In this document: piece by piece, positions 1-8,683 of the stretch
Numbering within the stretch: the first letter of the stretch is position 1
Layout: every line of letters begins with the position of its first letter
Translations under genes and position numbers: made by a program
Origin: Xanthomonas floridensis
Lineage (GTDB): Bacteria > Pseudomonadota > Gammaproteobacteria > Xanthomonadales > Xanthomonadaceae
NCBI RefSeq assembly: GCF_001642575.1
Contig: NZ_LXNG01000001.1
Span: 248,001-312,000 of the forward strand
Direction of reading: 5' to 3'
DNA length: 64,000 nt
Notes under the pieces: generated by a model
Seen by the model: the letters and a program-made list of their open reading frames with translations, nothing else
Told to the model about the DNA's origin: nothing
Database searches by the model: none

Positions 1-2135
1 TGCTCAAGCGCACCCGCGGGCTGACATTGGAAGTGCGTGCCGAGGCCACCCCTTCGCCGGTCAGCATCCGCCTGGAACGTAACGCGCAGGCACCGGTGAC
101 GCAGAAGGAAGGCTATAGCCTGGATGTCACTGCCAAAGGCATCCGCATCGCCGCACGCGATGGTGCCGGGCTGTTCTATGGCGCAATCAGCGCCTGGCAG
201 TTGATGACCCCGGATGCCGGCAAGGGCGCCGTGGCCGTGCCCGGCGTCAGTATTGTCGACTGGCCGCGCTTTGGCTGGCGCGGCCAGCATCTGGACGTGG
301 CCCGCCACTTCCACGACGTAGATACCGTCAAGCATGTGCTCGATGCGATGGCCGTGCACAAGCTCAACGTGCTGCACTGGCATCTCACCGACGACCAGGG
401 CTGGCGTATCGAGATCAAGCGTTACCCCAAACTCACCGAGGTCGGCGCCTGGCGCACACCGCCGGGTGCTGGCAGACACGGCACGCCGGGGCGCTACGGC
501 GGTTTTTACACGCAGGAGCAGATCAGCGAAATCGTCGCGTATGCGGCGCGCCTGCACATCACCGTGTTGCCCGAGCTGGACATGCCCGGACATGCGCAGG
601 CGGCCGTTGCCGCCTACCCAGAAGAGGTGGGCGTCCCCGGTGTGGGCACCCAGGTGGGCGTGGACTGGGGCGTCAATCCGTATCTGTTCAACACCAGCGA
701 ACGCAGCCTGACTTTCATTACCAATGTACTGGATGAAGTGCTGACGTTGTTTCCGTCGACCTACATCCACATCGGGGGCGATGAGGCGGTCAAGGATCAA
801 TGGGAAGCCTCACCTGCAGTGCGTGCGCAGATGCGTAAGCTGGGCGTCAAGGATGCCCATGCCATGCAAGGCTGGTTCAACGAGCAGCTTGCGGCCTACC
901 TCACCAAACACCGCCGGCGCATGATCGGCTGGGACGAGATTCTGGAAGGCGGCGTGCCGCCGAGTGCGTCGGTGATGTCGTGGCGTGGCGTCGAAGGTGC
1001 AGTGACTGCAGCAAAGCAAGGCCACGATGTGGTGCTTGCGCCGGGCGACTGGCTGTATCTGGACAACCTGCAGACCACGCGCAGCGACGAGCCCAACGGT
1101 CGCCTGACGGTATTGCCGTTGTCCAAGGTCTACGCGTTCGATCCGGTGCCGGCCGAGCTCAGCGCCGAGCAGGCCACGCATGTGCTGGGCGCGCAGGGCG
1201 CGTTGTGGGCCGAATACATTCCCTCGCGCTGGCATGTGGACCACGCGCTGTTCCCGCGCCTGTCGGCAGTGGCAGAGATGACCTGGTCACCACCCAGTGC
1301 ACGCGACTGGAAAAACTTTCTGGCGCGGTTGCCGGCGCAATTGCAGCGCTACAAGGCACTGGACATCGCCTATAGCGACGGCGCCTTCGCCGCCGATATC
1401 GCGCTGGAAAACGGCCCCAACCCGGTGCTCGCCGGCGGCGCGGCCAAGGTCACATTGAGCACGCAGACTGGAGCGGGCACGCTGCACTACACCATCGACG
1501 GCAGCGATCCCACGCCGGCATCGCCGCGCTACGAGGCGCCGTTTACGATCAACCTGCCAACCACGGTCAAGGCCACCGCATTCACCGCCGACGGCGTGCC
1601 GCTGGCCGCCACGCGCAGCCGCAGCTTCGACCGTGCCTCGCTGTTACGCGTTGACACGCAAGGCCTGCGCGACTGCGTGGCACAGGGCGCGCTCGGCCTG
1701 CGCCTGCCGTTGCTGCCGGAAATGACCGGCGCCGACACGCCGGTCTACAACGTCGATCTGTTCCATGCCTGCCGGCTGTATCCGCAGGCACGACTGGATG
1801 GCGTCGGGGCGATCCGCATCGAGGCCGCACGCCTGCCCAACAACTTCGGCCTGGCGCACGAGCAGTCCAAGGTGGTGCAGTACCCGGCCAAGACCCGCGG
1901 CGGCGAGCTGGAAGTACGCCAGGGCTGCGACGGCGAGCTGATCGCCAGCGTGCAACTCCCCAGGAGCGACACCCTGGGCGAACAATTCACCCTGGAAACG
2001 CCGCTGCCCGCACGCACCGGCACCCACGATCTCTGCCTGCGCTTCACCGCGCCGATTCGCGGCCCGTTGTATGCCATCGGCGCCGTCCAACTGATTGAAA
2101 CCACCGCGCAGGCGCCCCCCGCCGCCACGCGCTGA
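1..2135 (+). CDS. nixG: GH20 beta-N-acetylhexosaminidase (5'-truncated by window edge)
   Basis: The reading frame is open from base 3, so the true start and signal peptide lie outside the window; the TTG at 27 is not the real start. The visible 710 or so residues begin in the small domain that precedes the GH20 barrel. The barrel follows, with HWHLTDDQGWRIE near base 375 and the catalytic Asp-Glu pair in HIGGDEAVKD near base 780. A C-terminal chitobiase/hexosaminidase-type beta domain lies at about 1390-1630. The family removes terminal beta-GlcNAc or GalNAc by substrate-assisted catalysis. It is followed 21 bp later by the GH2 gene, and the order of GH families matches nixG of the X. campestris N-glycan cluster. 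In that setting its expected job is to remove the antennary GlcNAc from plant N-glycans. The family call is certain; the nix letter is inferred from gene order. Confidence 0.93.
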   Translation, partial: LKRTRGLTLEVRAEATPSPVSIRLERNAQAPVTQKEGYSLDVTAKGIRIAARDGAGLFYGAISAWQLMTPDAGKGAVAVPGVSIVDWPRFGWRGQHLDVARHFHDVDTVKHVLDAMAVHKLNVLHWHLTDDQGWRIEIKRYPKLTEVGAWRTPPGAGRHGTPGRYGGFYTQEQISEIVAYAARLHITVLPELDMPGHAQAAVAAYPEEVGVPGVGTQVGVDWGVNPYLFNTSERSLTFITNVLDEVLTLFPSTYIHIGGDEAVKDQWEASPAVRAQMRKLGVKDAHAMQGWFNEQLAAYLTKHRRRMIGWDEILEGGVPPSASVMSWRGVEGAVTAAKQGHDVVLAPGDWLYLDNLQTTRSDEPNGRLTVLPLSKVYAFDPVPAELSAEQATHVLGAQGALWAEYIPSRWHVDHALFPRLSAVAEMTWSPPSARDWKNFLARLPAQLQRYKALDIAYSDGAFAADIALENGPNPVLAGGAAKVTLSTQTGAGTLHYTIDGSDPTPASPRYEAPFTINLPTTVKATAFTADGVPLAATRSRSFDRASLLRVDTQGLRDCVAQGALGLRLPLLPEMTGADTPVYNVDLFHACRLYPQARLDGVGAIRIEAARLPNNFGLAHEQSKVVQYPAKTRGGELEVRQGCDGELIASVQLPRSDTLGEQFTLETPLPARTGTHDLCLRFTAPIRGPLYAIGAVQLIETTAQAPPAATR

Positions 2136-2156
2136 CCCCTCCAAGGAGACTCACCC

Positions 2157-4859
2157 ATGCCCCTGTCGCACCGCACTGCCCCCGCACTATCCCTGCTCAC
2201 ACCCGCACGTCTCGGGCTTGCCCTGACCTTTGCACTTTCGCAGGCCTGGGCTGCACCGCCGACGGCAGTGACCCTGGACAGCGGCTGGCAGGTGCGCCTG
2301 GTGCCGGGGCAGGACCAGGCCAAGCGCTATCCCAAGGCCGCCAGCTGGATGCCGGCGCAGGTGCCGGGCGTTGTGCAGACCGACCTGATCGCCGCCAAGG
2401 TGGTGCCGGACCCGTTCCTGCGCGACAACGAGGGCAAGATCCAGTGGGCGGGCCTGAGCGATTGGCAGTACCAGACCCGCTTCAACGTGGATGCGGCCAC
2501 GCTCAAGCGCGAGCACGTGGAACTGGTGTTCGATGGCCTGGACACGCTGGCCGAGGTCACCCTCAACGGCAAGAAGCTGCTCAGTGCCGACAACATGTTC
2601 CGGCAGTGGCGCGTTGACGCCAAATCGCTGCTCAAACGTGGCGACAACGTGCTGGAAATCACCTTCTTCTCGCCGATCAAGAAGATTCAGCCGTGGCTGG
2701 CCAAGCAGCCGTATGCGCTGCCGGGCGCCTACGATTCGGCGTTCGGCGACGAGCCGGACGGGCGCCACAGTTCCACCTACGTGCGCAAGGCGCCGTATAG
2801 CTACGGCTGGGACTGGGGCCCGCGCATGGTCAATGCCGGCATCTGGAAGGATGTGCGCGTGGAAGCGTGGGATGCGCTGCGCGTGGACGGCTTGCATATC
2901 GCCCAACAACGCGTGGACGCCGACAGCGCACACTTGCAGGCGCAGCTGGAGCTGCAGGCAGGCCGCAGCGGGCCGGTGCAGGTGACGCTGGATGTGATTG
3001 GCCCGGATGGGCAGAAGGTCGGCCAATTCACCCAGGACGCAGTGGTCGACCCGGGCCAGAACCGCATCGACCTGGCCGTGCGCATCGCCAAGCCCAAGCG
3101 CTGGTTCCCGGCCGGCTACGGCGCGCAGGACCGCTACACCTTCGTGGCCAGCGTGCGCGATGCCGATGGCGACAGCCAGCAGATCAAGCGCGTCACCGGC
3201 CTGCGCTCGGTGGAGCTGCGCCGCGACAAGGACAAATGGGGCAAGAGCATGGAGATCGTGATCAACGGCATCCCGATCTTCGCCAAGGGCGCCAACCTGA
3301 TCCCGCTGGATGCGTTCCCCTCGCGCGTCAGCCAGGAGCGCATGCGCAGCACCTTGCAGGATGCGCGCGATGCCAACATGAACATGCTGCGCATGTGGGG
3401 CGGCGGGCATTACCAGGACGATCACTTCTACGAGGTGGCCGACGAGCTGGGCATCATGATCTGGCAGGACTTCATGTTCGGTGGCGCAGTGCCGCCGTAC
3501 GACGTGGAGTTCCGCGAGAACACGCGGCAAGAGGCGATCGAACAGGTCAAGCGCCTGCGCGATCACCCCAGCATCGTGTTGTGGTGCGGCAATAACGAGG
3601 TGCAGACCGGCTGGGAAAACTGGGGCGACCGGGTCAAGTTCAAGCAATCGCTGGACCCGGAAGAACGCACCCGTGTCGAACGCGGCATGACCACCCTGTT
3701 CGGCACCGTGTTCCGCGAAGTGGTGGCCACCTACGATAGCGACGTGCCGTACTGGGCCACCTCGCCCGGTACCGACTTCGATGGCGCCGCCGACCAGACC
3801 AACGATGGCGACATGCACTACTGGAAGGTATGGGGCGGCCCCGCGCTGCCGGTGACCGAGTACCTCAACGTCACCCCGCGCTTCATGTCCGAGTACGGGC
3901 TGCAGTCGTTCCCCGACATGCGCACCGTGCGCGTGTTTGCCGATGCGGCCGACATGGATCCGGAATCGCCGGTGATGCGTGCACACCAGAAGTTCGACAA
4001 GGGCAACGGCAACAAGCGGCTGATGCTGTACATCCGCCGCGAGTTCGGCGAGCCCAAGGACTTCGAGAGCTTTGTCTACCTGAGCCAGCTGATGCAGGCC
4101 GAAGGCATCAACCTGGCCGCCTCGCACCTGCGCGCCTCGCGTCCGCAGTCGATGGGCTCGCTGTACTGGCAGCTCAACGATGTGTGGCCGGGCGCGTCGT
4201 GGTCCAGCGTGGACTACTACGGCCGCTGGAAGGCGCTGCAGTACCATGCGCGCCGCTTCTATGCGCCGGAGATGATCGCCGCACTGCGCAACGACAAGGG
4301 CCAGACCGAGGTGTCGCTGGTCTCCGATCGCACCACTGCCTTGAATGCACGCTGGCGCATGCGGGTGATGGGCATGGACGGCAAGGTGCTGAGCAAGCGT
4401 GAGCAGAAGGCCACGATCAAGCCCCTGAGCAGCCTGCAGGTGGGCAACTTCAGCGATGCGCAATTGCTGGGCAAGGCCGACCCCAAGCGCAGCTATGCGG
4501 TGTTCGAGTTGCTGGAGGGCGACACGCTGCTGTCGCGTGAAGTGGTGTTCTTCGCACCGGCCAAGCAGCTCGCATTGCCAACCGCAAAGATCGACAGCCA
4601 ATGGCGCGCCGATGGCGATGGCTATGCGCTGACCCTGACCAGCAATACGCTGGCGCGCGAGGTGTGGCTGTCGTTCGGCGACCTGGAGGTGAAGGTGGCC
4701 GATAACGCCTTCGACCTGCTGCCGGGCGAGCCGCTGACGCTGCACGTGTCCGGCAAGCTGCCGATGGCGCAGGTGCAGTCTGCGTGGCAGGTGCGCGATT
4801 TGGGATCGACGCTGGCAGGCGCTCCGCCGGAGCCGCCGGAGGCAGCGGCGGCGAAATGA
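2157..4859 (+). CDS. nixH: GH2 exo-beta-mannosidase, exported
   Basis: 900 aa. ATG at 2157 has a good ribosome site (AAGGAG at 2143). Residues 1-32 form a Sec signal peptide ending ALSQAWA. The order is a GH2 sugar-binding domain, an Ig-like domain, then a TIM barrel. The acid/base Glu481 lies in WCGNNE and the nucleophile Glu579 in FMSEYGL; both motifs are typical of beta-mannosidases rather than beta-galactosidases. The expected reaction is removal of the core beta-1,4-mannose from Man-GlcNAc2 in the periplasm, a late step after the alpha-mannosidases and xylosidase. The gene is 21 bp behind the GH20 gene and is probably cotranscribed with it. About 530 bp of repeat-rich DNA separate it from the GH3 gene. 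Confidence 0.95.
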   Translation: MPLSHRTAPALSLLTPARLGLALTFALSQAWAAPPTAVTLDSGWQVRLVPGQDQAKRYPKAASWMPAQVPGVVQTDLIAAKVVPDPFLRDNEGKIQWAGLSDWQYQTRFNVDAATLKREHVELVFDGLDTLAEVTLNGKKLLSADNMFRQWRVDAKSLLKRGDNVLEITFFSPIKKIQPWLAKQPYALPGAYDSAFGDEPDGRHSSTYVRKAPYSYGWDWGPRMVNAGIWKDVRVEAWDALRVDGLHIAQQRVDADSAHLQAQLELQAGRSGPVQVTLDVIGPDGQKVGQFTQDAVVDPGQNRIDLAVRIAKPKRWFPAGYGAQDRYTFVASVRDADGDSQQIKRVTGLRSVELRRDKDKWGKSMEIVINGIPIFAKGANLIPLDAFPSRVSQERMRSTLQDARDANMNMLRMWGGGHYQDDHFYEVADELGIMIWQDFMFGGAVPPYDVEFRENTRQEAIEQVKRLRDHPSIVLWCGNNEVQTGWENWGDRVKFKQSLDPEERTRVERGMTTLFGTVFREVVATYDSDVPYWATSPGTDFDGAADQTNDGDMHYWKVWGGPALPVTEYLNVTPRFMSEYGLQSFPDMRTVRVFADAADMDPESPVMRAHQKFDKGNGNKRLMLYIRREFGEPKDFESFVYLSQLMQAEGINLAASHLRASRPQSMGSLYWQLNDVWPGASWSSVDYYGRWKALQYHARRFYAPEMIAALRNDKGQTEVSLVSDRTTALNARWRMRVMGMDGKVLSKREQKATIKPLSSLQVGNFSDAQLLGKADPKRSYAVFELLEGDTLLSREVVFFAPAKQLALPTAKIDSQWRADGDGYALTLTSNTLAREVWLSFGDLEVKVADNAFDLLPGEPLTLHVSGKLPMAQVQSAWQVRDLGSTLAGAPPEPPEAAAAK

Positions 4860-4871
4860 GCGGCAGGACGG

Positions 4872-4917
4872 CCCTCATCCGCCCTTCGGGCACCTTCTCC
4901 CGCCAGGCGGGAGAAGG
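4872..4917 (-). repeat. palindromic intergenic repeat, copy 1
   Basis: On the minus strand it reads CCTTCTCCCGCC-TGGCGGGAGAAGG followed by TGCCCGAAGGGCGGATGAGGG. The inverted CTTCTCCCGC/GCGGGAGAAG arms would form a strong hairpin. Five more copies lie in this window. Confidence 0.85.
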
Positions 4918-5064
4918 ACGTGATGTCTGGCCATGCGCGTCCCCCGCGCATGGCTGCGTCCGCGACGCGGGAGAAGGGTTTGGCTTGCTGTCACGTACCC
5001 CGTTCGCGCCCCTTGCAGGGCCTCTATCGGATGCAGGAAGCAAGCCTTGATGTCCGGCCATGCG

Positions 5065-5177
5065 TGCCTTTCCCACCTGCGTGCCCTTCCCACCTGCGTG
5101 CCTTTCCCACATGCGTGCCTTTCCCACCTGCGTGCCCTTCCCACCTGCGTGCCCTTCCCACCTGCGTGCCCTTCCCT
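5065..5177 (+). repeat. 17-bp minisatellite, about 6.5 units
   Basis: Units of the form TGCCYTTCCCACCTGCG start at 5065, 5082, 5099, 5116, 5133 and 5150, with a partial seventh. They differ only at single C/T or C/A positions, so the array is recent or homogenised. There are no spacers, so it is not a CRISPR array. Confidence 0.9.
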
Positions 5178-5207
5178 TGCACGCATCGCCTCGCCCGCAG
5201 TGGGTGT

Positions 5208-5255
5208 CCTTCTCCCGCTGGCGGGAGAAGGTGCCCCGCAGGGGCGGATGAGGGC
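5208..5255 (+). repeat. palindromic intergenic repeat, copy 2
   Basis: Same element as at 4872 but in the opposite orientation, with CTGG in the loop and GCCCCGCAGGGGCGGATGAGGG in the tail. With copy 1 it forms an inverted pair about 290 bp apart. Confidence 0.85.
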
Positions 5256-5392
5256 CCGTCGCAGGACCAACAACACCCATTACAGCAATGGCGCGCATGA
5301 CACCGCCGCGCCGGAACCCAAGCTCGCCGCAGCTGCTGCGGCGATACCAGAACAACGCCTGGCGGATCTTTCCGCGGCGCAGGAGTGAATCG

Positions 5393-8053
5393 ATGTCATC
5401 CGTGTTTGTCTCGCGTCTTGCCATGGCACTGGGCCTGAGCCTTGGCCTGCCCTGTATCGCCCTCGCCGCGCCTGCCGACCGCAGCGGCACACCCGAACAG
5501 CGCGCCGCCGCGCTGGTGGCGCAAATGAGCCGCGAGGAAAAGGTCGCCCAGGCGATGAACGATGCGCCGGCGATTCCGCGCCTGGGCATTCCCGCCTACG
5601 AATGGTGGAGCGAAGGCCTGCACGGCATCGCACGCAATGGCTACGCCACGGTGTTTCCGCAGGCGATCGGCCTGGCTGCCAGCTGGAACACGGAGCTGAT
5701 GCAGCAGGTGAGCACGGTGGTCTCCACCGAGGCGCGTGCCAAGTTCAACCAGGCCGGCGCCCCCGGTAAGGACCACAAGCGCTACGCCGGGCTGACCATC
5801 TGGTCGCCCAACATCAACATCTTCCGCGACCCGCGTTGGGGCCGCGGCATGGAAACCTACGGCGAAGATCCATTTCTCACCGGGCAAATGGCCGTGGGCT
5901 TCATCCGCGGCCTGCAGGGCGATGACCTGAGCCACCCCCGGACGATCGCCACGCCCAAGCACATCGCCGTGCACAGCGGCCCGGAGCCGGGCCGGCATGG
6001 TTTCGACGTGGATGTGTCGCCACGCGACGTGGAAGCGACCTACACGCCGGCCTTCCGCGCTGCGCTGGTCGAGGGACAGGCCGGCTCGGTAATGTGCGCG
6101 TACAACTCGCTACACGGCACCCCGGCGTGCGCGGCCGACTGGCTGCTCAATGGCCGCGTGCGTGGCGATTGGGGCTTCAAGGGCTTTGTGGTGTCCGACT
6201 GCGACGCGGTGGACGACATGACCCAGTTCCACTACTTCCGTCCGGACAATGCCGGCTCGTCGGCGGCCGCACTCAAGGCCGGCCACGATCTCAATTGCGG
6301 GCATGCCTATCGCGACCTCGGCACGGCGATCGAACGCGGCGAAGTGGACGAAGCCCTGCTCGATCAATCGCTGGTGCGCCTGTTCGCCGCCCGCTACCGC
6401 CTGGGCGAACTGGAAGCCCCACGCAAGGATCCGTACGCGCGGCTGGGCGCCAAGGACATCGACACCCGCAACAACCGTGCATTGGCCCTGCGGGCCGCCG
6501 CAGAGTCGATCGTGCTGCTGAAGAACGCCGATGCCACGCTGCCGCTGAAGGCAGGCACGCGGCTGGCGGTGCTCGGCCCCAACGCCGATGCATTGGCCGC
6601 GCTGGAAGCCAACTACCAGGGCACCTCCGCACAGCCGGTGACACCGCTGCTGGGCCTGCGCGCGCGTTTCGGTGCGCAGCAGGTGCGCTACGCGCAGGGC
6701 GCGCCGCTGGCCACCGGCGTGCCGGGCATGATTCCGGAGACCGCGTTGCGTAACGACGGCGCGCCGGGCCTGCGTGGCGAATATTTCGACAATGTCGACA
6801 TGAGCGGCAACCCGGCGGTGGTGCGCCAGGACCGCACCGTCAGCTTCAACTGGGACCAGGTCAGCCCGGCCAAGGGCGTGCCGGCAGATCGCTACGCAGT
6901 GCGCTGGAGCGGCGAACTGCTGCCACCGGGCGCGGGCGATTACACACTGGCCGTGCGCGTGGCGCGCTGCTTCGACTGCACCGGGCACGACCCGGTGCGG
7001 CTGTACATCGACGACAAGCTGGTGGTTGCCGGCAACGCCGAAGACAAGCACGTGCCGGCCGGCATGCACAACGCCGATGGCCGCAGCGTGGAAACCGTGC
7101 TGCACTTCGACGATACGCGCCCGCGCAAGATCCGCCTGGAGATGGAACATCGCGGCCAGGACCAGGGCGTGCGCCTGGAATGGCTGGCACCGGCCGCCGC
7201 GCAACTGGCCGAGGCCGAGCAGGCGGTGGCGCAGGCCGACGCCGTGGTGGCCTTTGTCGGGCTGTCGCCGGACGTGGAAGGCGAGGAGCTGCGTATCGAC
7301 GTGCCTGGCTTCGACGGCGGCGACCGCAACGACATCGCCCTGCCCACCCCGCAGCAGGCCTTGCTGGAGCGCGCCAAGGCCTCGGGCAAGCCGCTGGTGG
7401 TAGTGTTGATGAGCGGCAGCGCGGTGGCCTTGAATTGGGCCAAGACGCATGCCGATGCGATTGTGGCCGCGTGGTACCCGGGACAGGCCGGCGGCACCGC
7501 CATCGCCCGTGCGCTGGCCGGCGACGACAATCCCGGCGGGCGCCTGCCGGTGACGTTCTACCGCTCCACCAAGGACCTGCCGCCCTACGTCAGCTACGAC
7601 ATGAAGGGCCGCACCTACCGTTACTTCAAGGGCGAGCCGCTGTTTCCGTTCGGCTATGGGCTGAGCTACACCAGCTTCGCCTACGACGCACCGCGCCTGT
7701 CCACCACCACGCTGCACGCCGGCAACACGCTGCAGGTGACCACCACGGTGCGCAACACCGGCAGCCGCGCCGGCGATGAAGTGGCGCAGGTGTATCTGCA
7801 GTATCCGGATCGCCCGCAATCGCCGCTGCGCAGCCTGGTCGGCTTTCAACGCGTGCACCTCAAGCCCGGCGAACAACGCGAACTCAGCTTTACGCTGGAT
7901 GCGCGTGCACTCAGCGACGTGGACCGCAGCGGCCAGCGCGCGGTGGAAGCCGGCGATTACCGCATATTCGTCGGCGGTGGCCAGCCCGGCACCGGCGCCG
8001 CCGGCGAGGCGGCAGCCTTGTCGATTTCAGGACGCTCGCCGTTGCCGAAATGA
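5393..8053 (+). CDS. nixI: GH3 beta-xylosidase/beta-glycosidase with PA14 insertion, exported
   Basis: 886 aa from ATG 5393, chosen over the upstream in-frame start at 5288 because AGGAG lies 7 bp ahead and a Sec signal peptide (MSSVFVSRLAMALGLSLG..., cut after ALA) begins exactly here. The N-terminal GH3 barrel carries the nucleophile Asp269 in VVSDCDAVDD. A PA14-like carbohydrate-binding domain (GLRGEYFDNVDM, about residues 459-600) is inserted in the C-terminal alpha/beta domain, and a fibronectin-III-like domain ends the protein. The family order matches NixI, reported to release beta-1,2-xylose from plant N-glycan after NixK removes the alpha-1,3-mannose. Family certain; substrate inferred from context. 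Confidence 0.93.
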   Translation: MSSVFVSRLAMALGLSLGLPCIALAAPADRSGTPEQRAAALVAQMSREEKVAQAMNDAPAIPRLGIPAYEWWSEGLHGIARNGYATVFPQAIGLAASWNTELMQQVSTVVSTEARAKFNQAGAPGKDHKRYAGLTIWSPNINIFRDPRWGRGMETYGEDPFLTGQMAVGFIRGLQGDDLSHPRTIATPKHIAVHSGPEPGRHGFDVDVSPRDVEATYTPAFRAALVEGQAGSVMCAYNSLHGTPACAADWLLNGRVRGDWGFKGFVVSDCDAVDDMTQFHYFRPDNAGSSAAALKAGHDLNCGHAYRDLGTAIERGEVDEALLDQSLVRLFAARYRLGELEAPRKDPYARLGAKDIDTRNNRALALRAAAESIVLLKNADATLPLKAGTRLAVLGPNADALAALEANYQGTSAQPVTPLLGLRARFGAQQVRYAQGAPLATGVPGMIPETALRNDGAPGLRGEYFDNVDMSGNPAVVRQDRTVSFNWDQVSPAKGVPADRYAVRWSGELLPPGAGDYTLAVRVARCFDCTGHDPVRLYIDDKLVVAGNAEDKHVPAGMHNADGRSVETVLHFDDTRPRKIRLEMEHRGQDQGVRLEWLAPAAAQLAEAEQAVAQADAVVAFVGLSPDVEGEELRIDVPGFDGGDRNDIALPTPQQALLERAKASGKPLVVVLMSGSAVALNWAKTHADAIVAAWYPGQAGGTAIARALAGDDNPGGRLPVTFYRSTKDLPPYVSYDMKGRTYRYFKGEPLFPFGYGLSYTSFAYDAPRLSTTTLHAGNTLQVTTTVRNTGSRAGDEVAQVYLQYPDRPQSPLRSLVGFQRVHLKPGEQRELSFTLDARALSDVDRSGQRAVEAGDYRIFVGGGQPGTGAAGEAAALSISGRSPLPK

Positions 8054-8683
8054 TCGGCGCGTCTGATACGCAACCGGCGGCGGCCAGGAGGGCCGTCGTC
8101 GCCGACCTCATGCACGCGTGTTGCGGTGCACCGCACGAGAGCGACATCGCGGCGTTTTGCGGCCGAATTGGTGCGCAATCGGCGAGCAAGACGATGATGT
8201 CCGCACACACTTCACACCTGCTTGACAGACCCAAGCATGAGGTCTATCACTGGCTGCGGTCGGCAGCCGATGCCCTGGGCAATCGGCAACACGCACGACA
8301 CACCTGGACGGCAACACCATTCCACACCGCACGCGCACTGGGAGAGGGTTGTATGCAGCAACGTCGTATCGACCAGCGCACCTGTGTTGCCGTGATCGCT
8401 GCCATGCCGGTGCAGCCCGCATGACCAAGCACTACAAACTGAGCGCCATGCGCTCGCGTTCCAAGTGCATCGCCGGCTACTCGCCGCCACGCCGCTGACG
8501 CCTGCAACGCTGTTCTAGCTGGCAGACGCTCCGGCGCCCTTTCCGTTCGGCCATTGGCACACGCATCCCGCGTGGCGTGCGATGCCGTGCGCGCGCACCG
8601 CCGTGCAGACCGTCTGCCCTGACGCAAGGCATCGCAAGGCCGTTGCCCCCGGCAACGTGGCCCAGCATCTGGCGAGGTGGCAT
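8054..8683. promoter_or_regulatory. long leader/regulatory spacer before the TonB-dependent receptor
   Basis: 630 bp with no convincing gene. A TTGACA hexamer at 8222-8227 is followed after 17 bp by TATCAC (8245-8250), a weak -10. Just downstream, GGCTGC-ggtcg-GCAGCC at 8252-8268 is a perfect 6-bp inverted repeat well placed for an operator. This is the likeliest promoter for the receptor-to-GH4 block, since nixI ends upstream and no other gap of this size occurs before GH4. The promoter call is tentative. Confidence 0.35.

Larger units (their letters stand above)
4860..5392. other. repeat-filled spacer between GH2 and GH3 genes
   Basis: No gene is supported here. The spacer holds two copies of the genus-type palindromic repeat in opposite orientation (4872-4917 and 5208-5255) around a 17-bp minisatellite (5065-5177). 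The last 40 bases carry the AGGAG ribosome site of the GH3 gene. Open frames across it are low-complexity translations of the repeats. Confidence 0.8.

Noticed and set aside
27-29. TTG at 27 as the start of the GH20 gene
   Set aside because: The frame is open to the window edge and the domain begins upstream, so the gene is cut by the boundary.
2187-4745. 852-codon open frame on the minus strand opposite the GH2 gene
   Set aside because: Antisense shadow of a gene with both catalytic glutamates; no motif of its own.
5065-5177. CRISPR-like array of 17-bp repeats
   Set aside because: No spacers and units too short; it is a minisatellite.
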